DNA of 64,000 nt. It comes from Cherax quadricarinatus (Eukaryota; Arthropoda; Malacostraca; Decapoda; Parastacidae). Location of the stretch: NCBI RefSeq assembly GCF_038502225.1, contig NC_091352.1, positions 25,843,889 to 25,907,888 of the forward strand, in the 5' to 3' direction. Each line of letters starts with the position of its first letter. Within the stretch, counting starts at the first letter, position 1. This document shows, one piece after another, positions 31,801-42,800 of this stretch. The notes under the pieces were generated by a model that searched no databases, was not told the DNA's origin, and saw only the letters and a program-made list of their open reading frames with translations. The position numbers and the translations under genes are program-made.

Positions 31801-33005
31801 GTTGTAGAGACTGGAACAAGAGCTAGACACTGTGGTTGTAGTGGCTGGGACAAGAGCTAGACACTATGGTTTAGTGGCTGGGACAAGAGCTAGACACTGT
31901 GGTTGTAGAGGCTGGGACAAGAGCTAGACACTGTGGTTGTAGAGGCTGGAACAAGAGCTAGACACTGTGGTTGTAGTGGCTGGAACAAGAGCTAGACACT
32001 GTGGTTGTAGTGGCTGGAAAAAGAGCTAGACACTATGGTTGTAGTGGCTGGAAAAAGACCTAGACACTGTGGTTGTAGTGGCTGGGACAAGAGGTAGACA
32101 CTATGGTTGTAGAGGCTGGAACAAGAGCTAGACACTGTGGTTGTAGTGGCTGGGACAAGAGCTAGACACTGTGGTTGTGGAGGCTGGGACAAGAGCTAGA
32201 CACTATGGTTGTAGAGGCTGGAACAAGAGCTAGACACTATTGTTGTAGAGGCTGGGACAAGAGCTAGACGCTGTGGTTGTAGAGACTGGGACAAGAGCTA
32301 GACACTATGGTTGTAGAGGCTGGGACAAGAGCTAGACACTATGGTTGTAGAGGCTGGGACAAGAGCTAAACACTGTGGTTGTAGAGGCTGAGACAAGAGC
32401 TAGACACTGTGGTTGTAGAGGCTGGGACAAGAGCTAGACACTATGGTTGTAGAGGCTGGGACAAGAGCTAGACACTGTGGTTGTAGAGGCTGGGACAAGA
32501 GCTAGACACTATGGTTGTAGAGGCTGGGGCAAGAGCTAAACACTATGGTTGTAGAGGCTGGGACAAGAGCTAGGCACTATGGTTGTAGAGGCTGGAACAA
32601 GAGCTAGACACTATGGTTGTAGAGGCTGGGACAAGAGCTAGACACTATGGTTGTAGAGGCTGGAACAAGAGCTAGACGCTATGGTTGTAGAGGCTGGGAC
32701 AAGAGCTAGACACTATGGTTGTAGAGGCTGGGACAAGAGCTAGACACTATGGTTGTAGAGGCTAGGACAAGAGCTAGACTCTATGGTTGTAGAGGCTGGA
32801 ACAAGAGCTAGACACTATGGTTGTATAGGCTGGGACAAGAGCTAGACACTGTGGCTGTAGAGGCTGGAACAAGAGCTAAACACTGTGGTTGTAGAGGCTG
32901 GAACAAGAGCTAAACACTGTGGTTGTAGAGGCTGGAACAAGAGCTAGACACTGTGGTTGTAAAGGCTGGGACAAGAGCTAGACACTGTGGTTGTAGAGGC
33001 TGGGA
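25859..33005. repeat. 34-bp minisatellite, block 2 (about 7.1 kb)
   Basis: Roughly 210 copies of the 34-bp unit seen at 22736-23430. Variants at two positions (GCTAGACAC or GCTAAACAC; CTGGGACAAG or CTGGAACAAG) dominate, with CTGTGG copies becoming common after about 27.9 kb. Occasional units are shortened (near 26600, 27240 and 31570-31590). No gene is embedded. Confidence 0.96.
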
Positions 33006-33187
33006 CAAGGAAAGATACTGAAGCTTGATTCAAGGAATTAGAAAACAGGTGTAGTTACCTAGATCAAGAGCCCCTCACCAGCATCAAGGACTCTCCCTGG
33101 AGGGTCCGTAGTTCAAGAGCCCCTCACCAGCATCAAGGACCCTCCCTGGAGGGTCCGTAGGTCAAGAGCCCCTCACCAGCTGTTGCA
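33006..33187 (+). repeat. Interspersed SINE-like repeat with 49-bp internal tandem
   Basis: Contains TCAAGAGCCCCTCACCAGCA three times at 33064, 33113 and 33162 (49-bp period, last copy partial). The reverse complement of the same repeat occurs at about 49720-49895, including the flanking TTGATTCAAGGAATT / AATTCAGGGAACTGG region, so this is a dispersed family and not a local repeat. Confidence 0.7.
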
Positions 33188-33305
33188 GCCAGCAGCAACA
33201 GCCTGGTTGATCAGGCTCTGATCCACCAGGAGGCCTGGTCACAGACCGGGCCGCGGGGGCGCTGACCCCCGGAACTCTCTCCAGGTAAACTCCAGGTAAT
33301 ACGTC
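33188..33305 (+). mobile_element. Family C 3'-end fragment
   Basis: AGCAGCAACAGCCTGGTTGA, CTGATCCACCAGG, GGGCCGCGGGGGCG and CTCCAGGTAAACTCCAGG follow the same order as the family C 3' UTR at 8650-8760. About 115 bp, so an extreme 5'-truncated copy or a SINE sharing that tail. Confidence 0.7.
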
Positions 33306-33316
33306 ACCTGGGTCAA

Positions 33317-33406
33317 AGGTGGGGTGGGTGGGATGTTGGGTGGGTGGTGGGTGGGGTGGGTGGTGGGTGGGGTGGGTGGTGGGTGGGGTGGGTGGGGGTG
33401 GGGTTT
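33317..33406 (+). repeat. G-rich GGTGGG short tandem repeat
   Basis: About 90 bp made of GGTGGGTGGTGGGTGGGGT-like units with runs of three or more G separated by one or two bases. It can form several G-quadruplexes on the plus strand. Confidence 0.9.
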
Positions 33407-33409
33407 CAC

Positions 33410-34527
33410 ACGTTCGTCCACATGGGCTACGCAGCCTGTCTGGATAGACTTTATGTAACAGAAAGAATTCGAGTTGGGCGCGTACAGACCTTTGATGAGG
33501 AGTTTTCAGACCACCTTGCAGTCCTAGCGGACTTGAACTGGGATGGAATGATCCGGATTTATCCAGGTTATTGGAAACTGAACGTGCGGCTATTGGAGGG
33601 GGAGGGGGAGGGGTTCGCTTTTCAGGATTGATGGAAGAATCTCTGGGAAACGCAGCATGCAGGTGAATGTTTGTTGGAATGGTGGGAAATGTGCGCCAAA
33701 CCTAGAATAGCCAGTTATTATAGGAAGCGGGGAGAGGAGGAGGCGAGGTGGAGGTATGGGCTACAAAACTATCTGGAGGGGCAGCTAAATGATTATTATG
33801 TGGGGGCGGGAGTAGTAGGTATGACGACATTGAACATCTCCGTAGTCGACTTGCAGAAACTCACAATGAACGTTTCAATGTGGTTAGAGTCAGAGCAGGT
33901 ATGGAAGATGTGCTATGGGGTGACAAACCTTCAGGTTGTGTCTTGCGCAAATTTAGGGTCAAACAACAGGCGACGTCCCTCTTGCAATTGGAAGTATGCA
34001 TGGGTTTGGGTGGTTACCTTCCGGGTCAGGTACTCCTCACCATGGATAGCATGAGTTTTTATGCTGATCTATGGTTTGGGGAAAAGCTACGGCGGGGAGT
34101 AGGGGAGGTTCATGCGGGTGGCCTGGTGGGGAGGGATTTCAGAAAAGTTGTAAGTGACAGGGATAGAACGGTACTAGAAGGTAGAATTCGAGTGGAGGAG
34201 GTAGAGGAGGCGATTTTTATTATGAGTAAAGGAAAGGCACCAGGTATAGATGGCATTTCGAATGATTTTTATAGGGCGCATTGGGGAAGTATTAAGCATT
34301 GTTTGGTTGATGTATTGAATTGCATGCTCATGGAGGGGAAGTTAGGTATGTCACAAAGTATGGGGGTAGTTGTGTTGGTGCCCGAAAAGGGAGGGGGGAG
34401 GGGTTTGAGTGCATATAGAGCAATATCTCTAATGTGTTCGGACTATAAAATCTTTGCAAAAGTTTTAGGAAACAGGATGAGGAAGGCCATTGGGTCAGTT
34501 ATTCACGAGGGACAGGTAGGAGCATGA
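33410..34527 (+). pseudogene. L1/Tx1-like endonuclease end and RT N-terminal half
   Basis: The endonuclease end reads YAACLDRLYVTERIRV and FSDHLAVLADL, followed by PGYWKLNVRLLE. A TGA at 33629-33631 interrupts QD-WKNLWE. CAKPRIASYYRKRG follows in the same frame. A frameshift between about 33810 and 33880 moves into a frame reading VVRVRAGMEDVLWGDKPSG, SKGKAPGIDGISNDFYRAHW, VVVLVPEKGGG and LSAYRAISLMCSDYKIFAKV. These are the expected RT fingers of L1/Tx1 elements (GxDGxxxxFY, YRxISLxxxDYKI). Confidence 0.8.
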
Positions 34528-35048
34528 GGGAAGGACATGTACGTATTAGGGAGTTTTTGGGGGAATGTCAAGGGAGGTTGTCCTCGGGCTTGACTGGCAA
34601 AATGCTTACGACTGTGTTGATAGAGATTTATTAAGGTTTATTTTATTGAAGCAGGGTTTTGGAGAGGGGATTTTAAGATAAGTTGATACTTTGTATGCCT
34701 CGGCTATGGTACGAGTACAGGTAAACGGTAAATTGGGGCAGCCGGTACGTATGGAAAGGGGTTTGAGGCAAGGGTGCCCCTGTCCCAGCTGCTTTTTGCT
34801 TGTATGCAAAACCCCTTTTATGAACTGGTGGATGGTGGTTTGGGGCATGGAGCGCTGAACAGTGACCATGCAGCACGTGTGGTCGGGTGCATAGATGATA
34901 CCACGATTTTGTTAAAAGGGGAGGAGGACTTGCAGATCATGGGATGGGTTGTTGAGTTTTTGGGCAGAGACTGGTATGTGCGTCAATAAGGTAAAATCGA
35001 AATTATTGGAGGTGGGTACGTGGGTGGGGGGGGGGCGAAAGATATGGG
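34528..35048 (+). pseudogene. L1/Tx1-like RT palm, frame-shifted
   Basis: In shifting frames one reads DWQNAYDCVDRDLL (motif A region, near 34590-34630), VNGKLGQPVRMERGLRQGCP (motif B, near 34725-34780) and VGCIDDTTILLKGEED (motif C, near 34885-34925, where YADD or FADD is usual; here CIDD). At least two frameshifts and a stop occur between these motifs. Confidence 0.72.
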
Positions 35049-35057
35049 TGATCAGTC

Positions 35058-36122
35058 GTGATGCAACTTAAAATATGTGGTATCGTGTACATGGCAGATG
35101 AGAGGGAGAGCCGGAGGGTAAATTCTGAATTGGTGGTTAACAAGGCTTTAGATCGACTTTGGGGGCTAAGAGCTGGGGATGTCTCTTTGCAACATAGGGC
35201 AGTATTGGTAAATACACTTGTTTATAGTAAGGTATGGGGTGTGGCTGAGGTGTATCCTTTAAGAGACATGGATATTCAGGAACTGCAGAGAAGGGTTTGG
35301 GGTTTCAGGAGAGCTTGGTTAAGTTGGGAGGTTGGCATGACTCATATTCGTCGTGGGGGTTTAGGTCTCTTGGCTTTGGAACCAGCAGTTCCTCAGGGCG
35401 GGCGGTGAGAGAGGCATCCGGGTGAGTTAGGTAATGATCGAAATGCGCAAATGGTGGAGCGGCAGGGGATTAATCGAGTGTGAGGACATGTTGCATTTGT
35501 TGTTAAAGTAGAGAAATGTGCAACGAATCCGGGTGGGGCAAATGGTCAGCATATGTTGTTGTAGGGAAATTGTGCAGGGGTTGTCTATTTTTCCGCTGTA
35601 TAATTGGGGGGAAATATGGACGGGTTTTGTAAACTTAAGTTGGCACCGAGGGTTCGTGAAATGGTGTACAGATTTGTCATGGGGATTTTAGCATCAAAAT
35701 CGGTCTTAAGTAGGATGGGTTTGGTAAGGGAGGCGGATTGCTTACGTTGCGGTCTAGAAGAAACAGCTTTTCTTGCGGTCTACTTTTGTGATACCTTGGA
35801 CAAAGGTCGTTCGTGGTTGGGGCGGGTTTTCGATTTTCTTAGCAGGGGAAGTATCTCAACCTTACGGGCCTTAACATTGAACGTTAGCGGAGTATCAAGT
35901 GAGGTACGAAGAGCGATAATGTACGTGGTGGCTGATTTCCTTTATATTTCGTGGGGTATCCGGGAAACCGGGGAATCAGTTAGGATCAGGGCAATTGCGG
36001 CAGGTATCTACAGAACGTATTGCAGAAATAAACTCGTATTTGGTAGAAGTTGGGATAATAGTGTTCCTGCAAACTATCCAAGTCTTACTGTTCAAAGGTT
36101 GCTGCAACTGGGGGTGGGGTAA
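35058..36122 (+). pseudogene. L1/Tx1-like C-terminal domain with zinc-knuckle remnant
   Basis: 35058-35408 reads LDRLWGLRAGDVSLQHRAVL, NTLVYSKVWGVAEVYPL and MTHIRRGGLGLL, then a break. 35604-36122 reads LAPRVREMVYRFVMGILASK and DCLRCGLEETAFLAVYFCD, an RVT-type zinc motif (CxxC then a Cys in place of part of the usual His/Cys pair). It ends with a stop at 36120-36122. Confidence 0.7.
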
Positions 36123-37281
36123 GGAAACGTGGGGCTGGACCCCCCCCCCCCCGTGGTAGCACCAAACGATGGGTTCGGGACTTCAGGGTAGAGGGCGGGT
36201 TTCAGGGAAGGACTTGTATGTATTATGAATGGTTCCGTGCGTCTGTGTGTGTGTATGGTTGTGGCGTTGTGTGGAACTGATATGGTCATGCATCGCGATA
36301 ACACAGATATGATGCAATATTTCAGTATATGTTCCAGCCTCTGCAAGACTGAACTGGGTCCTGACTGTGGCCGGGGTTTGGTGAAGTATGTTGGGTCTTT
36401 CCTGGGATTCCCGTTGGGTATTTGTTTAGTCATATTGTAAGCGGATGTCATGCTGATATCACCGCTAAAAGTACAACGTTATACTGGCCTTTAAGGGGAA
36501 TGTTCATAAGCAGACCTTTTGGTGATGATTGTAAACTTTTGATGAAGGGCAAAAAGTTTCATTTGCCTAAGATTGTTTTATATATGTAGCGGTCACGCTG
36601 TGAGGGGGGGGGTGTATAATGTCCTATATTGTAATCTTTGGACATTCAAGTTCCTTGGGCAGCAGCTTTTGCAGGGTATGTTGTTCCCTCACCCAGTTAT
36701 ATCATATGTATTTTTTTTTTTCATTTATGGTGCATATAGTCAGTTGATGTACAATTAAGCACCTTCACTAATATCACTGTATACAAGCAAGGTATACTTT
36801 TCTGGGTTTATAATTAGAGAAACTAAATAAAGGGTTGGTCGGGGTGTTAGGTGTCTTAGTGTTTCTTCATATGTAATCATACATGCTAGATCTGTAAAAG
36901 TCTTATGTTAATTATTAAAGGCTTTTTGCATATTTTGGGTCCATTTTGAATATATATATAAAGAAAAAAAGAATACCATTATTCAATTTCAAGTGTCATG
37001 TAGGTTTTGTTAGTAATTTTATATAACCATTGTACCATTGAGTGCGCAATGCATTAGTTTATATGAGATTGTTTTTTGTATGTAAATTTTCATACACAAA
37101 TTTTCAAGAGTGTCAGGTTTTGGATTGTATAGTTATATTGTGTTTAAGGTATGTTCATGTTGTCCTCTGTTTAGTTATATTTATGTTGTTGTCTTACATA
37201 ATGCTTCACGTTTCTTGTTTTAAGTCAGTTATGTATACCATACATGTATACTGTGTTTTTTTAAATAAAATATAAAAAAAA
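36123..37281 (+). other. Probable long 3' UTR of the L1/Tx1-like element
   Basis: A+T-rich, no coding frame of note, with a 12-bp C run near 36140-36152. It ends with AATAAA and a short A run at about 37264-37281. Placing the element end here is inference from that signal. Confidence 0.5.
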
Positions 37282-38239
37282 GCTTCTTAATCTCAGTCAT
37301 AGTGACGCTGAAGAATGACTCTGTTATTGTCTTTTATCCTGGAACCAGAAGAGAGGTGATGAATTCGGAGGTGGTGTCATAGGAGGGGGGGGCCTCACAA
37401 ATAGAAGAACATTATTAAGAATTGAGGAGCACTGCAGCAGGTCTACAGGATCATACTGGACAGAAGGGTTGGATATGAGAGTTACTTACCTAGTATGGGC
37501 CAGTATGCCTCTTGTATTCCTCCTAGATTTAATGAATTTCTGTTTTTGACACAGTACATTACATTGCAATTTCACAACTGTCCTTAAAACTCCTAACAGT
37601 TTCTTCTTCTACGATCCATTATATAAAAACATTAAGCAGTCATGGCGCCCTTACACATCCCAGCCTAATGAATATTTTAACTAAAACAAATGCGGCCTTC
37701 TTCAGTAGAGCAGGTCATGTGACTTGAGAAAATACGTTTCTCAGTGGATTGCTGTTATTCTGTGTAACCTTTGTAATTAATGAAAGAAAGGAAATGAATG
37801 TGCTTTTTGTCCATTTAAATATCCTGGTCTGGAGTACTTGAATGTTCCCAGAGGTACTCAGAAGTATTTCTTTATATTTTCCTAAATATTGTCTGCAAAT
37901 CTTCACAGTATCAATTAATATGCCTTACATGGGAATTTTCTATACCATTCAGATAATGTTTCTATGATCCAAATTTCTACTTCTAATATCCTTTAACCCC
38001 CACCCCTCACTACCTATGTTATCATGTAATCTTGTGTACCTGTCAATGTATGGTACAGTAACAGGTAAACACGTTATCTAACCATTCACAGCCGACATAG
38101 CATGATGTTCTTGGTGCGTAAACATGGGTCGAGCATCACCAGTCCATCGTGAAACCACTTGGCATAGTTTCAACCTGTGATTTTATATAGCATTGTTGTT
38201 TAAGATTGTGTACCATAGACTCTACTAAATAGCTATTGT
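37282..38239. other. No recognised feature
   Basis: A+T-rich sequence without a convincing reading frame, tandem repeat or match to the other families in the window. Confidence 0.5.
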
Positions 38240-38600
38240 ACACAATTATGATTCAAAATTTCCCATGTAAAAATTGCTAAGGACAGGTGAGAGAGGATTT
38301 CCCATTGCCATGTCAAACTTCTGAGTGCTTTTGAAATTCGCCATTAAACAAACTTTGCATCAACAATACAAAGTTTTTAATAAGCTCATTGATTGTATGT
38401 ACTGGTAATGGTAAATCGTAATTATCGAGTTCTTCAGGAGTGACATCAAAACTAATCATACTGTAATTATTTAAATGAGTCATGGTGCATTTATTATCTA
38501 AATTAATATTATTTTTATCATAAAGGTACAAACTTTTACCAACAATTGGGTTCAACCAAACAATTAGCCATTTAGATATTTTATAGAAAGCTGAAGTTAT
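38240..38600 (-). pseudogene. Penelope-like element RT fragment
   Basis: On the minus strand, from high to low coordinate: ITSAFYKISKWLIVWLNPIV, MTHLNNYSMISFDV, then LDNYDLPLPVHTINELIKNF and SLFNGEFQKHSEV, followed after a one-base frameshift near 38310 by MAMGNPLSPVLSNFYM. SFDV, NGE…GMAMGNPLSPVL and the spacing are characteristic of Penelope-like RTs. Between SFDV and the LPLP motif the usual loop is missing, implying a deletion. The catalytic YxDD and the GIY-YIG endonuclease are not seen. A decayed fragment, but a firm family call. Confidence 0.75.
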
Positions 38601-38649
38601 GGACCTAATAATGGTCTGGCTGGATTATCTGGTTTATGTTTTTATTAAC

Positions 38650-39033
<384 letters not shown>

Positions 39034-39816
39034 TCAAACCAGCTCCTCAGAGCTGGGGCACGTGCCCAAAATACTGCAGGCATTACCCCTTTGAACAGCC
39101 GCACTGAGCCGCTGGAACAGAAAACTAGCTGCCCTGGGATCCCTAGTTACCCTGATGAGTCTTTTTCCCAGCTCCTTAAGGAATTTAGATGCAGTCTTTC
39201 CCCATGAGCCAAGGGTCTCTGAGCCTATGGGAACAAACATATAATGATGGGCAAGTTCTCCATATTTTCTAGACTTTTGGGACTCCCTGAAGCTGGCAGC
39301 TGCCCCTCCTTGCTCCCTGATGTATTGGAGATAGGTATCAGCCAAGGTAGATGCACATCATATACAGTCCCACACCATCTGCTTCCCATCTGTCCAGGTT
39401 TGAAGGGTGATACCATCTGGACGCTTCTGGCTGCTATCAGATCTGCATAGCTGGAGTGGCTCCCTTAGTGCTGTTGTGAGGCTCCTCTTGATAATGTTAT
39501 TAACCTCCTCATGTCTTGCAATCTTTCCCTTGGATTTACGGCACACAAGACCATGGTCTTCTGCATCACTGTCACAAATACACCTGTGTTCGGCGAGAAT
39601 AGGGGCGGCAAGTCGAAGGGCAACACCGATGCGGATGGTCTGTTGGTCGAGGCGTGTGCCAAGGCTGGAGTTGGGAACATCCAACGGAAAGTCCCCTGCA
39701 TGAGCGGCTCTCACTGCCAGGAGGCGGAATCTATCCTTCCCTGACACACTCTGAAGCATTGTTGAGGCTATATTTTCCACTATTGGACCATCACAGTGCA
39801 GGTCTGGTTTCACCAC
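39034..39816 (-). pseudogene. C-terminal fragment of a retroelement protein, possibly a restriction-like endonuclease
   Basis: One minus-strand frame of about 260 codons with a single TGA at 39358-39360. It reads SGKDRFRLLAVRAAHAGDFP, LDQQTIRIGVALRLAAPIL, EHRCICDSDAEDHGLVCR and ARHEEVNNIIKRSL, then QKRPDGITLQTW and GKQMVWDCI, and ends FVPIGSETLGSWGKTASKFL to CPSSEELV. The CxC…H…C set could be a zinc motif, and RPD-G followed about a dozen residues later by VWD suggests a PD-(D/E)XK nuclease as in some non-LTR retrotransposons. I recognise the sequence as retroelement-like from memory of similar crustacean and mollusc proteins; the nuclease role is inference. Confidence 0.5.
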
Positions 39817-42800
39817 ACCTTAACTCCCCACCACACCTTAACTCCCCACCATACCTTAACTCCCCACCATACCTTAACTCCCCACCACACCTTAACTCCC
39901 CACCACACCTTAACTCCACACCCTACCTTAACTCCCCACCACACCTTAACTCCCCACCATACCTTAACTCCCCACCACACCTTAACTCCCCACCACACCT
40001 TAACTCCCCACCACACCTTAACGCCCCACCATACCTTAACTCCCCACCACACCTTAACTCCCCACCATACCTTAACTCCCCACCATACCTTAACTCCCCA
40101 CCATACCTTAACTCCCCTCCACACCTTAACTCCCCACCACACCTTAACTCCCCACCATACCTTAACTCCTTACCACACCTTAACTCCCCACCATACCTTA
40201 ACTCCCCACCACACCTTAACTCCCCACTACACCTTAACGCCCCACCATACCTTAACTCCCCACCACACCTTAACTCCCCACCACACCTTAACGCCACACC
40301 ATACCTTAACTCCCCACCACACCTTAACTCCCCACCACACCTTAACTCCCCACCATACCTTAACTACCCACCACACCTTAACTCCCCACCACACCTTAAC
40401 TCCCCACCACACCTTAACTCCCCACCATACCTTAACTCCCCACCACACCTTAACTCCCCACCATACCTTAACTCTCCACCACACCTTAACTCCCCACCAC
40501 ACCTTAACTCCCCACCACACCTTAACGCCCCACCATACCTTAACTCCCCACTATACCTTAACTCCCCACTATACCTTAACTACCCACCACACCTTAACTC
40601 CCCACCACACCTTAACTCCGCACTATACCTTAACTCCCCACCACACCTTAACTCCCCACCACACCTTAACGCCCCACCATACCTTAACTCCCCACCATAC
40701 CTTAACTCCCCACCACACCTTAACTCCCCACCACACCTTAACGCCCCACCATACCTTAACTCCCCACCACACCTTAACTCCCCACCATACCTTAACTCCC
40801 CACTATACCTTAACTCCCCACCATACCTTAACTTCCCTCCACACCTTAACTCCTCACCACACCTTAACTCCCCACCATACCTTAACTCCTCACCACACCT
40901 TAACGCCCGACCATACCTTAACTCCCCACCACACCTTAACTCCCCACCATACCTTAACTCCCCACTACACCTTAACGCCCCACCATACCTTAACTCCCCA
41001 CCATACCTTAACTCCCCACCATACCTTAACTTCCCTCCACACCTTAACTCCTCACCACACCTTAACTCCCCACCATACCTTAACTCCCCACTACACCTTA
41101 ACGTCCCACCATACCTTAACTCCCCACCACACCTTAACTCCCCACCACACCTTAACTCCCCACCATACCTTAACTCTCCACCACACCTTAACTCCCCACC
41201 ACACCTTAACGCCCCACCACACCTTAACGCCCCACCATAGCTTAACTCCCCACCATACCTTAAGTCCCAACCACACCTTAACTCCCCACCACACCTTAAC
41301 TCCCCACCATACCTTAACTCCCCACCACACCTTAACTCCCCACCACACCTTAACTCCCCACCATACCTTAACTCCCCACCACACCTTAACTCCCCACCAT
41401 ACCTTAACTCCCCACCCCACTCCCCACCATACCTTAACTCCCCTCCCACTATACCTTAACTACCCTCCTTACTATACCTTAACTCCCCACCACCACCTTA
41501 ACTCCCCACTACACCTTAACGCCCCACCAGACCTTAACTCCCCACCACACCTTAACTCCCCACCACACCTTAACTCCCCACTATACCTTAACTCCCCACC
41601 ATACCTTAACTCCCCACCATACCTTAACACCCCACTATACCTTAACTCCCCACCACACCTTAACTACCCACCACACCTTAACTCCCCACTATACCTTAAC
41701 TCCCCACCACACCTTAACTCCCCACCATACCTTAACTCCCCACCATACATTAACTCCCCACCACACCTTAACTACCCACCACACCTTAACTCCCCACCAC
41801 ACCTTAACTCCCCACCACACCTTAACTCCCCACCATACCTTAACTCCCCACCACACCTTAACTCCCCACCACACCTTAACTCCCCACCACACCTTAACTC
41901 CCCACCACACCTTAACGCCCCACCATACCTTAACTCCCCACCACACCTTAACTCCCCACCATACCTTAACTACCCACCACACCTTAACTCCCCACCATAC
42001 CTTAACTACCCACCACACCTTAACTCCCCACCACACCTTAACTCCCCACTATACCTTAACTCCCCACCACACCTTAACTCCCCACCATACCTTAACTACC
42101 CACCACACCTTAACTACCCACTATACCTTAACTCCCCACTATACCTTAACTCCCCACTATACCTTAACTCCCCACCACACCTTAACGCCCCACCACACCT
42201 TAACGCCCCACCATACCTTAACTCCCCACCACACCTTAACGCCCCACCATACCTTAACTCCCCACCAAACCTTAAGTCCTAACCACACCTTAACTCCCCA
42301 CCACACCTTAACTCCGCACCATACCTTAACTTCCCACCACACCTTAACTCCCCACCACACCTTAACTCCCCACCACACCTTAACTCCCCACCATACCTTA
42401 ACTCCCCACCACACCTTAACTCCCCACCATACCTTAACTCCCCACCACATCTTAACTCCCCACCACACCTTAACTACCCACCACACCTTAACGCCCCACC
42501 ATACCTTAACTCCCCACTATACCTTAACTCCCCACCACACCTTAACTCCCCACCACACCTTAACTCCCCACCATACCTTAACTACCCACCACACCTTAAC
42601 TCCCCACTATACCTTAACTCCCCACTATACCTTAACTCCCCACCACACCTTAACTCCCCACCATACCTTAACTACCCACCACACCTTAACTACCCACTAT
42701 ACCTTAACTCCCCACTATACCTTAACTCCCCACTATACCTTAACTCCCCACCACACCTTAACGCCCCACCATACCTTAACTCCCCACTATACCTTAACTC

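Larger units (their letters stand above)
33407..37281 (+). mobile_element. L1/Tx1-like non-LTR retrotransposon, 5'-truncated and decayed
   Basis: Plus-strand order: endonuclease end, RT, zinc-knuckle C-terminal domain and a long 3' UTR ending AAATAAAATATAAAAAAAAG near 37262-37281 (polyadenylation signal plus short A tail). The RT strings differ from families A-E and fit the L1/Tx1 group. Several stops and frameshifts are present. The 5' edge abuts the G-rich array. Confidence 0.78.

Noticed and set aside
22736..33005. Possible CRISPR-like regular repeats
   Set aside because: Units are directly adjacent with no unique spacers, the genome is eukaryotic, and no cas genes are present.
36225..36440. 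71-codon frame after the L1/Tx1-like ORF
   Set aside because: No domain match; lies in the presumed 3' UTR with an antisense frame of similar length.
39654..42282. Two plus-strand open frames of 528 and 828 codons reading NSPPHL or TLTPHH repeats
   Set aside because: An 18-bp period leaves all frames open; minus-strand frames are open as well. No promoter, domain or conserved start.
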